A program made the position numbers and the translations under genes. 64,000 bases of DNA from Shimia sp040225985 (lineage in GTDB: Bacteria; Pseudomonadota; Alphaproteobacteria; Rhodobacterales; Rhodobacteraceae): the NCBI RefSeq assembly GCF_040225985.1, contig NZ_JBBPEU010000002.1:372001-436000 (forward strand). Direction: 5' to 3'. The stretch's first letter is position 1, and every line of letters starts with the position of its first letter. The notes below the pieces were generated by a model, which saw nothing but the letters and a program-made list of their open reading frames with translations, made no database searches and was not told where the DNA came from. This document shows positions 1 to 8,793 of the stretch, one piece after another.

Positions 1-47
1 CGGGTCTCTGCTAAGTTGCCGTTCAGGCTTCACTGGCGAGGCACAGC

Positions 48-1142
48 ATGAGCATGGAACCGACCAAATCGGCGAAACAGGGTATTTCGGTACAATCCCG
101 GCGCCACAACGAAATGCGCAAAGAGGCCCTGCGCGCGCATCCAGAGTTGCACGCCCTCGCGGGCACCGAGCCGCGCACGGCGCTGGCGCTGCCGGTGCTT
201 CTGGCCTTGCAATGGGGCATGGCGTGGTTGGTTTCCGATGGCGGAGTCCTTGTGGTCGGGCTGACCGCATTCCTGATCGGACAACTGGTCTATCATTCGG
301 CTGCCTCTCTGATACACGAAACCTGTCACAAACTGGTGTTTCGCGGCGACAGGGCCAAGCTGGCCTTCGACCTCGGGCTTGAGGTCATCCTGACATCCTA
401 TGGCAAACAGCTGATCTATCAGCACCAGCACGTGACCAGCCACCACCCCTATGTCGGCGATTACGAGCGTGACTACGAACACGAAGACATCTGCGCCCTT
501 CAGGCCCGCCAGTACGTGCGGCGCACCCATCCGGCGCTGCAACGAGGTCTGACGATCCTGACCCTGATCCTGCATTCCCTGCCGCTGGGGTTCATGCTGG
601 GCGATTACATCCTGCCGCGCCTTTATGCATTGGCGTCGGGCCGACCCGTGCAGGACCCCGTGCCACGGTTCGGCGGCACCGCGCCAAGCCTCTCGGACAT
701 GGCGCCCTTTATCCTTGTTTCGGCCCTGTCGAACCTGACCCTGTTCCTGCTGCTGGGCCCTTGGGCGCTTTTGTATCACATCTGGTCGCTGTCTTTCTTT
801 CTGGGCAAGATGGGCATCTCCAATCTTGGCCAGTCACTCAGCGAACACCCCGGCACGGATGACATCAACCCCACAAGGTCAACCTATGGACCTATCAACT
901 GGCTGTTGTTCAACACCGGCTATCACAACGAGCATCACAGCTTTCCCAACGTCCCCTGGACCCGCCTGTCCGCCCTGCACACCGGCGCGCCCGAGGTTTT
1001 TCATGCAGAGGCCGAGAAATCCTATTTTGGCTGCTGGTGGGATCACGTGCGGCGCGACTTTACCGCCAGCCGGGACCTGAAACTGCATGAACATGACCAA
1101 AGTGCCCATTGCGAAGGGCGCGAAAAGGGATGGGCCAGGTAA
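48..1142 (+). CDS. Sphingolipid Delta4-desaturase-like fatty acid desaturase
   Basis: A 364-aa membrane-bound di-iron desaturase. The three histidine boxes are visible: HETCH near residue 90, HQHVTSHH near 125 and GYHNEHH near 287. The N-terminal stretch with RRHNEMRKEAL and HPELHAL, and the C-terminal YGPINWLLFNTGYHNEHH followed by FPNVP, match the layout of the eukaryotic dihydroceramide desaturase (DEGS1/Lipid_DES) family better than ordinary acyl-CoA desaturases. Hydrophobic segments lie around residues 45-90 and 175-260. The ATG follows GCGAGG by 6 nt and an in-frame stop lies 34 nt upstream. It ends 9 nt from a convergent gene. Inferred substrate: the acyl or sphingoid chain of a membrane lipid. 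The exact substrate cannot be read from the sequence, and a plain fatty acid desaturase is the alternative. Confidence 0.8.
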   Translation: MSMEPTKSAKQGISVQSRRHNEMRKEALRAHPELHALAGTEPRTALALPVLLALQWGMAWLVSDGGVLVVGLTAFLIGQLVYHSAASLIHETCHKLVFRGDRAKLAFDLGLEVILTSYGKQLIYQHQHVTSHHPYVGDYERDYEHEDICALQARQYVRRTHPALQRGLTILTLILHSLPLGFMLGDYILPRLYALASGRPVQDPVPRFGGTAPSLSDMAPFILVSALSNLTLFLLLGPWALLYHIWSLSFFLGKMGISNLGQSLSEHPGTDDINPTRSTYGPINWLLFNTGYHNEHHSFPNVPWTRLSALHTGAPEVFHAEAEKSYFGCWWDHVRRDFTASRDLKLHEHDQSAHCEGREKGWAR

Positions 1143-1151
1143 TCCTGCCCC

Positions 1152-2132
1152 TCAGTCGCAGATCGGCAGTTCAATGGGCGGCTGTTTGGGCAAAGAGCGC
1201 CGCCATTCATTGATGATCGGCTGGAGTTTGCGCTTGGGCCAGAACTTGGGGGCGCCGATCTCTTGCAGGCACGACGCGTTCCAGTAGAGACCCGAACTGG
1301 ATGGCAAGCGCCCGCCGCGGGCGGATTTGGCCACGGCCTTGATGTCACGCCCTTCGGGATAAATATAGAGCGATGTCGGATTTCCCTCGACCAGGGCCAG
1401 CACCGCGCGCGATTCTTCTGGCGACCACGTGGTGCAGCCGTTGCTGCGCCCACCGGTATAGTTCACCAGCCGCCCGTACGGGACAAACCCCTCTTTGTCG
1501 GCGTGGGGGCTTTCGGGTTTCTTCATACGGCACTGCCACCTCAGAAAAACCGCTTCATGCCCGCCAATCGCGCGTTCGCGGGCATTATTGGTTTCCCCTT
1601 CCCCGTCAAACAGTAGAAACGTGCGATAGAACGGTGTCTTGCGGCCCGCCTCGGTATAGTACCCTTTGAACGAGGTGCGGGACTCAGCCGTGAGATAAGC
1701 CCCGCCCATGGTCAGCTTGGACCCTTCGGCATTGCTAAAGTGTTGTGCGCATTGCCGCCCGTTTGAAAATTTCGCCTTTTGCAGCTTGCGTCCGTTGCCA
1801 TAGCCGGAGGACACCGCCCGGAACACTCGGCTGGATTCACAAATGTAATAGAACCGCCCCGACGGTGCCCCGTTTGACCGCGTGCTGGGGCGCGTGGCAT
1901 CCATCGCGAGGTAACAGGCGTTTTTGATATCCCCGTTGCGCCGTTTCTCGTAATAAAGCGCGCGGGCCCTCTCCAACACCACGGGCGCAATCTGCCCTTC
2001 TCCCGTGCCGATGTGTTTCTCCAGCCATGCCGGAACCGCCGGGGTCTGCGTGGCAGCCTTGGCCGGATGAAAGGCCATGACCACAGCAGACATCAGGGCA
2101 AAGACACTGAGGCGGGACAATTTCGACAACAT
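1152..2132 (-). CDS. Secreted L,D-transpeptidase-like protein (YkuD_2 type)
   Basis: A 326-aa exported protein. Residues 1-26 form a clear Sec signal peptide (MLSKLSRLSVFALM... ending HPAKA). The mature part carries a YkuD_2-like region with an invariant-looking GGHEAVFLRWQC segment, and a GRSNGCTTW motif in the second half in which the Cys would be the nucleophile of an L,D-transpeptidase or carboxypeptidase acting on peptidoglycan. I chose the ATG at 2132, not longer in-frame starts, because it begins the signal peptide and has AGGAAAGG upstream. Convergent with the desaturase; 107 nt downstream of the dctBD pair on the same strand, so probably its own unit. Family assignment rests on motif resemblance; a secreted protein of unknown function is the alternative. 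Confidence 0.6.
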   Translation of the reverse strand: MLSKLSRLSVFALMSAVVMAFHPAKAATQTPAVPAWLEKHIGTGEGQIAPVVLERARALYYEKRRNGDIKNACYLAMDATRPSTRSNGAPSGRFYYICESSRVFRAVSSGYGNGRKLQKAKFSNGRQCAQHFSNAEGSKLTMGGAYLTAESRTSFKGYYTEAGRKTPFYRTFLLFDGEGETNNARERAIGGHEAVFLRWQCRMKKPESPHADKEGFVPYGRLVNYTGGRSNGCTTWSPEESRAVLALVEGNPTSLYIYPEGRDIKAVAKSARGGRLPSSSGLYWNASCLQEIGAPKFWPKRKLQPIINEWRRSLPKQPPIELPICD

Positions 2133-2239
2133 CGGATGACCTTTCCTGCTCGCGCATCCTTTTTTGCCATCATACCCCAATTTGCCCACTTTGCGGCCAA
2201 CAAATTGCGGACGCGTAAAAAGCTGCGCGGCCAAAGACC

Positions 2240-3469
2240 CTAGCGGAAATCCTCGGGCTTCAACCCGTGCTTGGCCAGCTTGTCGTAAAAGGTCTTGCGC
2301 GGCAGTTTGAGCGCCTCGGCAGCGGCCGAGGCACGGCCACCGGCGCGGCGCAGCGCCTCTTGCAACAGGGACCGTTCGACCTGTGCCATCTGTTCAGCCA
2401 GCCCGAGTGGCGCCACCGTGTCATGGTCGGTGTCCTGCAAGCCCAGAACAAACCGCATGGCCACGCTCATCAGGGCGCGTGCATTGCCGGGCCAGTCCCG
2501 CGCCATCAGATCTGCCATAAGATCAGAGCCGATTTCTGGTGCGGTCAGCCCCGACTGTTCCGCCGCCTGGGCAACATAGTGGCGGAACAGGACCGGAATA
2601 TCCTCTGGGCGTTCGGACAGGGACGGAATACGCACCTGCATCGCGTCAAGGCGATAGAACAGATCGGCATGAAGCGCGCCCTTCTGCACCGCATCGGAAA
2701 GATTGGCCGTGCTGCCGAAAATCAGGCGCGGATGGTCGCCCTGTTCCATCAGGGCCAGCAAGGCGAACTGGGTTTCCATCGGCATCGCCGTGATTTCGTC
2801 AAGAAACAGACTGCCACCCTTGGCCTGTGCGACGGCTTGCTCAAAACGGGCCACATCCATCCCAACCGCCGCATGTTTGCCGAACGGCCCCTTGCTGAGC
2901 GGCGAGCAGAGATGCACCACCTCGGCCACCTTGGAAATCCCGACACCGGGCGCACCTGTGACCAGAACCTCGGCGCGGGTGCGAGCCACGCTGCGCACGC
3001 GCGCGCGTAAACCTTCCGCCAGATCCGAGGTGCCGAACAACATCCGCGCCGCCGGGTCACCCGTTTCCAATTGCAGTTTCAGACGCCGGTTCTCAAGCAC
3101 CAACCGGCGGGTATTCAGCGCCCGTTCGATCACCGCGATCAGATCCTTGGGCGCACAGGGTTTTTCAAGGAAATCAAACGCCCCCTGCCCCATAGCAGAT
3201 ACCGCCATCGGGATATCCCCTTCGCCGGTCAGCAGGATTACCGGAAGATCGGCATCCATGGCGCGGGTATAGGTCAACAGGTGGAACCCGTCGCGCCCCG
3301 GCATCCGGATATCCGACACGATGATGCCGTCAAAATCGGGCGTGATACGGTCCTTGGCCTCGACAAAAGATCCCGCCGTGATCGCCTCGAGGTCGGCCAG
3401 TTCCAGCGTCTGGCCCAGCGCCTCGCGCACCGCGATGTCATCATCTACCAACAAGACCCTGCGCGTCAT
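2240..3469 (-). CDS. dctD: DctD-type response regulator with degenerate AAA+ domain
   Basis: A 409-aa NtrC-family regulator: receiver domain (residues 1-120, phospho-acceptor Asp in IIVSDIRMPG), AAA+ domain (about 140-350) and a Fis-type helix-turn-helix at the C terminus (GGRASAAAEALKLPRKTFYD). The AAA+ part is abnormal. The Walker A region reads GAPGVGISK instead of GETGTGKE, and the roughly 25 residues that should hold the sigma54-contacting GAFTGA loop are missing, so PFGKHAAVGMDVARFEQA runs directly toward Walker B GGSLFLDE. The ATG overlaps the dctB stop (ATGA), so both are co-translated. By family it would respond to C4-dicarboxylates; no dct transporter lies next to it. It probably cannot activate sigma54-RNA polymerase in the standard way. 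Confidence 0.85.
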   Translation of the reverse strand: MTRRVLLVDDDIAVREALGQTLELADLEAITAGSFVEAKDRITPDFDGIIVSDIRMPGRDGFHLLTYTRAMDADLPVILLTGEGDIPMAVSAMGQGAFDFLEKPCAPKDLIAVIERALNTRRLVLENRRLKLQLETGDPAARMLFGTSDLAEGLRARVRSVARTRAEVLVTGAPGVGISKVAEVVHLCSPLSKGPFGKHAAVGMDVARFEQAVAQAKGGSLFLDEITAMPMETQFALLALMEQGDHPRLIFGSTANLSDAVQKGALHADLFYRLDAMQVRIPSLSERPEDIPVLFRHYVAQAAEQSGLTAPEIGSDLMADLMARDWPGNARALMSVAMRFVLGLQDTDHDTVAPLGLAEQMAQVERSLLQEALRRAGGRASAAAEALKLPRKTFYDKLAKHGLKPEDFR

Positions 3470-5217
3470 GCCGCCTGTTCCTCGCTCCAGTCATCCAGCT
3501 CCACGGTAAAGACCGCCCCGCCCCCGGGGGCGTTGGCCCCGCGAATTTCGCCTCCAAAGCTTTGGACCAGACCGTAAGAAATGGAAAGCCCCAGCCCCAT
3601 GCCTTCGGAACTGCCGACCGCCTTGGTCGTGAAAAAGGGATCAAATATCTTTTCGGGTTCGCGAATGCCCGGCCCGCTGTCCGTAACCGAAATCGTGACG
3701 CGGTTGCCGCGCGCAACCTCGAGTCGGATCACCCGCGGGTCGCTTTCGGCCATGGCGTCGGCGGCATTGGTGATGAGGTTGACCAGAACCTGTCCCAGAC
3801 GCACCTCGCCGCCGCGCACCCAGATCGGCCCCGCAGGGGCCTGCCAGTCCAGTGTGATCCGGTCCTGCCGCAGTCGGGCCTCGGTCAGTTCCAATGCGGT
3901 TTCGATCACCGCAACGATATCGACCCGCCCCATAGGCTCACTCTCGTTGCGGGCAAAGGCACGCAGGTTTCGTATGATCCGCGCCATACGTTTGGACAGG
4001 GCTGAGATTTTCGACAGGTTGTCGGCGGCCACGTCCGTGCGCCCGCGTTCCAGAAACAGTTCACCATTTTCGGAAAACTGTTGAATAGCCATCAAGGGCT
4101 GGTTCAACTCGTGGCTAATACCGGCAGACATCTGGCCCAGCGCGCTCAGCTTACCCGCCTGCACAAGATCGGCCTGCGCCTGTTTCAGCGCGGCCTCTGC
4201 CTCTTGTCGTTCGGCAATCTCGCGACGCAATTGCACGTTTGTTTCCGACAAGGCACGGGTACGCAGCGCGACCCGTTCCTCAAGCACGGCGTTGGCCTCG
4301 GCCAGCACACGGCGACGCTGCATCGCCTGATACAGGAAAAGCCCGAAAGCAAATATCAGAACCGCCACAACGGCGGCCTGCAATCCGGCCAACCGTCGGG
4401 CCGGCCCCGCGTTAATGACCGCCTCGGCAGTCATTGAGATCACCGGTAGCGGCTTGACCAGATGCAATCCGCGCTCGGGCAGATAGGGCCCCCAATCCAG
4501 ACGCCAGATCTCGTGCCCCGCCTCTTCATAGGACCGGAACGGCGGCGCGTCCCCCTGTGGCGGCACCAGCCCACGCCCTGCCGTAGCCCGACGCCAGAAC
4601 ATCAACTCGGACCGGTTGGCAATGAACACAAGCCCGGCCTCATCCACGAAGAACACCGCCGGTCCGTCACCGCGCCAGTTCTCCTCGACCGAGGCGATAT
4701 CAACGCTGACCGTCAGAACCCCGGTGACACGCCCATCCGCGCCAAAACTGGGTGAGGCAAAATAGAACAGCCGGTTGCCTGCTGCGTCCAGCCCGTGATG
4801 GGTGCCCAGCGCACCATGAAGCGCGCGTTCAAAATAGGGGGCACCGCGCAATGTTGCGGACGCCACTGGAAAGGCCGTGGCCAGAATGGCGCCATTGCTG
4901 TCGGTATAGATCATGTTTGCCGCCGTCGTCTTGTCAGCGGCATCCTGCAACAGGGCACGGGCCTCGGACCGGGAAGCTTCGCCTGTCAGTACCCCGGCAA
5001 GGGTCGGGTGCGAGGACATCAGAACGGCAAGCTCCTGATACCTTTGCAGTTGCGCCGTCAGCCGGTCCGCCGCCAGTGCCAGATCGGATTCGCCGCGTTC
5101 GGCCAGTTGGTCCAGCGCCTGGCCGTAGCCCACGCGCCAGACACTTCCGGTCACCACCGCAAGCGACAGGAAAAACAACAGAAGAATCGCGCCCCTGTGG
5201 CGTATCCATGTTCTCAT
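3466..5217 (-). CDS. dctB: DctB-type sensor histidine kinase
   Basis: A 583-aa membrane kinase. An N-terminal membrane segment (about residues 10-30) and a second at about 280-305 enclose a periplasmic double-Cache-like sensor region, as in DctB. Then follow a coiled coil, the H box SHELNQPLMAIQQFSENG with the phospho-accepting His, and the ATPase boxes NAADAM, DSGPGI and GMGLGLSISYGLV. I start at the ATG at 5217, directly before RTWIRHRG and the first membrane helix; the upstream in-frame extension reaches into the divergent P450 start. Partner of the overlapping dctD. Sensing of C4-dicarboxylates such as succinate is inferred from the family. Confidence 0.87.
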   Translation of the reverse strand: MRTWIRHRGAILLLFFLSLAVVTGSVWRVGYGQALDQLAERGESDLALAADRLTAQLQRYQELAVLMSSHPTLAGVLTGEASRSEARALLQDAADKTTAANMIYTDSNGAILATAFPVASATLRGAPYFERALHGALGTHHGLDAAGNRLFYFASPSFGADGRVTGVLTVSVDIASVEENWRGDGPAVFFVDEAGLVFIANRSELMFWRRATAGRGLVPPQGDAPPFRSYEEAGHEIWRLDWGPYLPERGLHLVKPLPVISMTAEAVINAGPARRLAGLQAAVVAVLIFAFGLFLYQAMQRRRVLAEANAVLEERVALRTRALSETNVQLRREIAERQEAEAALKQAQADLVQAGKLSALGQMSAGISHELNQPLMAIQQFSENGELFLERGRTDVAADNLSKISALSKRMARIIRNLRAFARNESEPMGRVDIVAVIETALELTEARLRQDRITLDWQAPAGPIWVRGGEVRLGQVLVNLITNAADAMAESDPRVIRLEVARGNRVTISVTDSGPGIREPEKIFDPFFTTKAVGSSEGMGLGLSISYGLVQSFGGEIRGANAPGGGAVFTVELDDWSEEQAA

Positions 5218-5277
5218 GCCCGCCAGACTATCAATCCCCCCCTTGCCTTGACCAGCGGCTTGCGAAAAATGGCGGGC

Positions 5278-6459
5278 ATGAAACACCTTGCCCAGTCCCC
5301 GACCGACCCCGCGTTTGTCCAGAACCCCTATTCGTTCTACGAACAGGCCCGCGCCTCAGGGCCGCTGGTCTGGTGGGAGGATTACGGGATGCCTGCCGCG
5401 CTCTCGCATGACCTGGTGATGGCCCTTTTCAAGGATCGTCGCTTCGGGCGCGAGGTGCCCGCCGAAATGGCACAGCCCCATCCGTCGCATCTTGACCCTT
5501 TCTACCGGATCGAGGCGCATTCCATGCTGGAACTGGAACCGCCCCGCCATACACGGCTGCGGTCTCTGGTGTTGCGCGCCTTTACCAGCCGCCGGATTCA
5601 GGCGATGGAACAGGACATCGCCCGCTTGTGTCATGACCTGATCGATCGTTTCCCCGAGGGGCCTTTCGACCTTATCCCCTCTTATGCCGCGCCCCTGCCC
5701 GTGACTGTGATCTGCCGCCTGCTGGGGTTCCCCGAAGAAATGGGTCCAGAGCTCTTGCGCTGGTCCAACGATATGGTCGCCATGTACCAGGCCCGCCGCA
5801 CCCACGAGATCGAGGAACGCGCCGCACAGGCGGCGTCAGAGTTTTCACACTTTGTGACGGGCTATATCGACCGGCGCCGCACACACGCAGGCGACGACCT
5901 TCTGACCCAGTTGATCGCCGCTGAAGAGGATGGCGAGAAACTGTCGACCGAGGAGTTGGTCACCACCTGTATTCTGCTTTTGAACGCAGGGCACGAGGCG
6001 ACGGTGCATTCGCTGGGCAACGGGGTCAAAACCCTGCTGGGACAAAACACGCCCCATACGGCCTATGACCCCGGCGCCATAGACCGCACCGTCGAGGAAA
6101 TCCTGCGCTATGATCCGCCGCTACACATGTTCACGCGCTATGCCTATGAAGAGGCCGAGATTGCGGGCCACAGGTTTCGGCGTGGGGATCAGGTGGCGTT
6201 GCTTTTGGGGGCGGCGAACCGTGATCCTGCGGTCTGGGCCGCGCCAGACAGGTTTGATCCTACCCGCCCAATCCTGACAAACACGGCCTTTGGCGGGGGC
6301 TTGCATTTCTGCGTTGGCGCGCCCCTCGCGCGGCTGGAACTGCGCATTGCCCTGCCCATCCTGTTTGACCGCTGTCCGGACATGGCACTTGCAAAGACCC
6401 CTCATTACGCAAATCTCTACCATTTCCACGGGCTGGAGACCCTGATGGTGCGCCGCTGA
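5278..6459 (+). CDS. Cytochrome P450
   Basis: A 393-aa soluble bacterial class I-type P450. The helix-I motif AGHEAT, the ExxR motif in EEILRYDPP and the haem-thiolate loop FGGGLHFCVGAPLARLE are intact, as is the helix-C region MLELEPPRHTRLRSLV. It needs a ferredoxin and reductase, and none is adjacent apart from the general fpr at 11.7 kb. A start 9 nt upstream (ATG at 5269) is equally possible in frame. The gene is divergent from dctB with about 60 nt between starts. Substrate unknown. It is followed directly by the convergent Lrp gene, with no spacer. Confidence 0.93.
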   Translation: MKHLAQSPTDPAFVQNPYSFYEQARASGPLVWWEDYGMPAALSHDLVMALFKDRRFGREVPAEMAQPHPSHLDPFYRIEAHSMLELEPPRHTRLRSLVLRAFTSRRIQAMEQDIARLCHDLIDRFPEGPFDLIPSYAAPLPVTVICRLLGFPEEMGPELLRWSNDMVAMYQARRTHEIEERAAQAASEFSHFVTGYIDRRRTHAGDDLLTQLIAAEEDGEKLSTEELVTTCILLLNAGHEATVHSLGNGVKTLLGQNTPHTAYDPGAIDRTVEEILRYDPPLHMFTRYAYEEAEIAGHRFRRGDQVALLLGAANRDPAVWAAPDRFDPTRPILTNTAFGGGLHFCVGAPLARLELRIALPILFDRCPDMALAKTPHYANLYHFHGLETLMVRR

Positions 6460-6933
6460 TCAGGCCGTGTCGACCAGAGGCAGGCGGCTGGTGGATTTGA
6501 TTTCTTCCATCGACAACAGCGCGGTCACGTTGTGCACTTTTACCTCGGAAATCAGTGCCTGATAGAACACGTCATAGGCCCGCGCATTGGTGACCCGCAC
6601 CTTGAGGATATAGTCGATATCCCCCGCTAGGCGGTGCGCTTCCTGCACTTCGGGACGATCCCGCAACGCCTTGAGGAACGCCGCCTGCCACTCGGCGTCA
6701 TGTTCGCTGGTGCGGATCAGAACAAAGAAACACGCCTCGAACCCCAGCGCCTCGGCATCAAGAAGAACGGTCTGCTGCTTGATGATTCCCGCCTCGCGCA
6801 GTTTGCGGATGCGATTCCATACCGGCGTCTTGGACGACCCCACGCGCTTGGCAATTTCATCAAGAGACTGTGAGGAGTCCCTTTGCAGCTCTTCAAGAAT
6901 TTTCCGATCCATCTCGTCGATCCGAAAAGCCAT
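6460..6933 (-). CDS. Lrp/AsnC-family transcriptional regulator
   Basis: A 157-aa feast/famine regulator: N-terminal winged helix-turn-helix (LDEIAKRVGSSKTPVWNRI, about residues 20-45) and C-terminal RAM/AsnC ligand-binding domain (GDIDYILKVRV). The ATG at 6933 has AAGGAGAA 9 nt upstream. It is divergent from the cysG operon, and such Lrp proteins are regularly next to these genes in Rhodobacterales, so control of sulfur assimilation in response to an amino acid (cysteine or a related metabolite) is a reasonable inference. Two near-identical ATTRCGGAACAA elements in the shared upstream region could be its sites. Confidence 0.92.
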   Translation of the reverse strand: MAFRIDEMDRKILEELQRDSSQSLDEIAKRVGSSKTPVWNRIRKLREAGIIKQQTVLLDAEALGFEACFFVLIRTSEHDAEWQAAFLKALRDRPEVQEAHRLAGDIDYILKVRVTNARAYDVFYQALISEVKVHNVTALLSMEEIKSTSRLPLVDTA

Positions 6934-6948
6934 TCCGTATTCTCCTTG

Positions 6949-7032
6949 ATTGCGGAACAAACCTCTTGAAGCACCAACAGCGCAGAACAAGCGTTCCTAT
7001 TTTTCTAAGCACCTAGCCGAATTACGGAACAA
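6949..7032. promoter_or_regulatory. Divergent lrp/cysG control region with paired 12-nt repeats
   Basis: Two direct copies, ATTGCGGAACAA (6949-6960) and ATTACGGAACAA (7021-7032), differ at one base and lie 72 nt apart. A third partial copy, GCAGAACAA, is at 6982. This is the right place and spacing for a nucleosome-like Lrp complex that would control both divergent genes. Binding is inferred only. Confidence 0.4.
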
Positions 7033-7076
7033 TTTCCTATATTGCAACCGAAATCACAGCGGATTTGGCACAGACC

Positions 7077-8465
7077 ATGAAACATTTTCCCGTATATCTG
7101 TCCATGACTGGACAACGTATCGTGCTGGTGGGCGGCGGAGACGCCGCACTGGCCAAGCTGCGCCTGTTGCTCAAGACCGAGGCCACCCTCGACGTGTTCA
7201 GCGTCGAAGCGGCGCCTGAAATCCACGACTGGGCCGAGAACGGCAAGCTGCGTCTGCACCTGCGTACGCCCGAGACGTCGGATTTTCGCGGCGCACTTCT
7301 GGTGTATGCCGCCGAAGAAGATGACGCCAAAGATGCGCACACCGCGCAACAGGCGCAGGCAGCGGGTGTTCTGGCCAATATCGTCGACAATCTGGCAGAC
7401 AGCGCTTTTATCACGCCGGCCATTGTCGATCGCGACCCTGTCACCATTGCCATCGGCACCGAAGGCGCCGCACCCGTTCTGGCCCGCGCCATCAAGGCCG
7501 ACCTGGAAGAGCGCCTGTCCCCGCGTCTGGGCCTGCTGGCCCGCGTTGGAAAAGCCTTTCGCGCGGCGGCGGATGCCCTGCCCATGGGGCGGCGGCGGCG
7601 TGACTTCTGGTCGGACTACTATTTTGGGGCCGGCCCGCGTATTGCCGACGAAAACGGTGCACAGGCAGCCCTTGAAACGCTTCTGGACAAACACCTCAAG
7701 GCGGACACTCGCGACGGTCACGTTGCATTTGTCGGCGCGGGCCCCGGCGACCCCGAGCTTCTGACGCTCAAGGCGCGCAAGGCGCTGGATACGGCGGATG
7801 TGGTGATTTATGACCGCCTGATTACGCCGGAAATTCTTGAACTGGCCCGCCGCGAGGCCACGATGATTGACGTCGGCAAAGAAGCGTATGGCCCTTCCAC
7901 CCCGCAGGGCGATATCAATGCGCTGATCGTGGAACATGCCCGTCAGGGCGCGCAGGTGGTGCGCCTGAAATCCGGTGACGCCACGGTCTTTGGACGTCTT
8001 GATGAAGAAATCGACGCCTGCGACGCGGCGGGGGTCACATGGCATATCGTGCCCGGCATCACCGCGGCCTCGGCCTCGGTCGCAGCCATTGGCCAGAGCC
8101 TGACCAAACGCGACCGCAACGGCGCGGTTCGGTTTCTGACCGGCCACGACATGAAGGGCTTTGCCGATCATGACTGGCGCCAACTGGCCCGCCGGAACGA
8201 AGTCGCAGCGATCTACATGGGCAAACGGGCCGTGCGTTTTATCCAGGGACGGTTGCTGATGCATGGCGCAGCGCCGGACACGCCGGTAACCGTGATCGAA
8301 AACGCCTCTCGTGCGAACCAGCGGGTGTTGAACGCCCCGCTACATTCCCTGCCCGCTGATCTGGCGGCGGCCGCCTTTGACGGACCCGCACTGATGCTGC
8401 TGGGCCTGTCCCCGCGCGCCGCCTCTGCCGCCCTTCCCTCATTGCTTGAACAGGAGCTTGCTTGA
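7077..8465 (+). CDS. cysG: Siroheme synthase CysG (multifunctional)
   Basis: A 462-aa protein that makes siroheme from uroporphyrinogen III. The N-terminal third is the precorrin-2 dehydrogenase/ferrochelatase half with the NAD-binding GGGDAALAKLRLL. From about residue 215 comes the uroporphyrinogen-III methyltransferase half, with VGAGPGDPELLTLKA, VIYDRL and the GDATVFGR and VPGITAASA loops. The ATG at 7077 (MKHFPVYL) is preferred over a TTG 12 nt upstream. First gene of an operon whose sulfite reductase uses the siroheme. The stop overlaps the next start. Confidence 0.95.
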   Translation: MKHFPVYLSMTGQRIVLVGGGDAALAKLRLLLKTEATLDVFSVEAAPEIHDWAENGKLRLHLRTPETSDFRGALLVYAAEEDDAKDAHTAQQAQAAGVLANIVDNLADSAFITPAIVDRDPVTIAIGTEGAAPVLARAIKADLEERLSPRLGLLARVGKAFRAAADALPMGRRRRDFWSDYYFGAGPRIADENGAQAALETLLDKHLKADTRDGHVAFVGAGPGDPELLTLKARKALDTADVVIYDRLITPEILELARREATMIDVGKEAYGPSTPQGDINALIVEHARQGAQVVRLKSGDATVFGRLDEEIDACDAAGVTWHIVPGITAASASVAAIGQSLTKRDRNGAVRFLTGHDMKGFADHDWRQLARRNEVAAIYMGKRAVRFIQGRLLMHGAAPDTPVTVIENASRANQRVLNAPLHSLPADLAAAAFDGPALMLLGLSPRAASAALPSLLEQELA

Positions 8466-8764
8466 TGCCCCGCGCCTTTACCCCCAAAGTGATCACCGCA
8501 AATGCCCTGATCGAGGGCGACGTGATTTATCTCACCCCGCAGGACACGTGGTCGCGCGACCTGTCCGAGGCGGAATTGCTGACCGATGAAGCGCACGCCC
8601 AGCTGCGCCTTGTCGAAGCACAAGCCCGTGTGGCCGAAGTTGTCGGCGTCTATCTGGCCGATGCCAAGGAAGGCGAAACCGGCCCGGAGCCGACCCATTT
8701 TCGCGAAGAATTCCGCCGCACCGGGCCTTCCAACTATTTCCACGGCAAACAAGCCGGGCTGTAA
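8465..8764 (+). CDS. DUF2849 family protein of the sulfite-reduction operon
   Basis: A 99-aa protein matching the DUF2849 family, which is found in alphaproteobacterial cys operons between cysG and the sulfite reductase gene. It has no membrane segment or signal peptide; there is an acidic middle helix (EAHAQLRLVEAQARVAEVVGVYL) and a conserved C-terminal part (EEFRRTGPSNYF). Its ATG overlaps the cysG stop by one base and cysI follows after 29 nt. The biochemical role is unknown; a small helper of assimilatory sulfite reduction is an inference from context. Confidence 0.85.
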   Translation: MPRAFTPKVITANALIEGDVIYLTPQDTWSRDLSEAELLTDEAHAQLRLVEAQARVAEVVGVYLADAKEGETGPEPTHFREEFRRTGPSNYFHGKQAGL

Positions 8765-8793
8765 CGCCGCCCTGCCAGAAAGGTCCAAGACAG

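Noticed and set aside
4795..5277. N-terminal extension of the P450 frame
   Set aside because: It runs antisense through dctB; the P450 family start fits 5278.
7005..8264. Long minus-strand open frame opposite cysG (419 codons)
   Set aside because: It lies wholly antisense to a confidently identified gene and has no recognisable domain; a GC-bias shadow.
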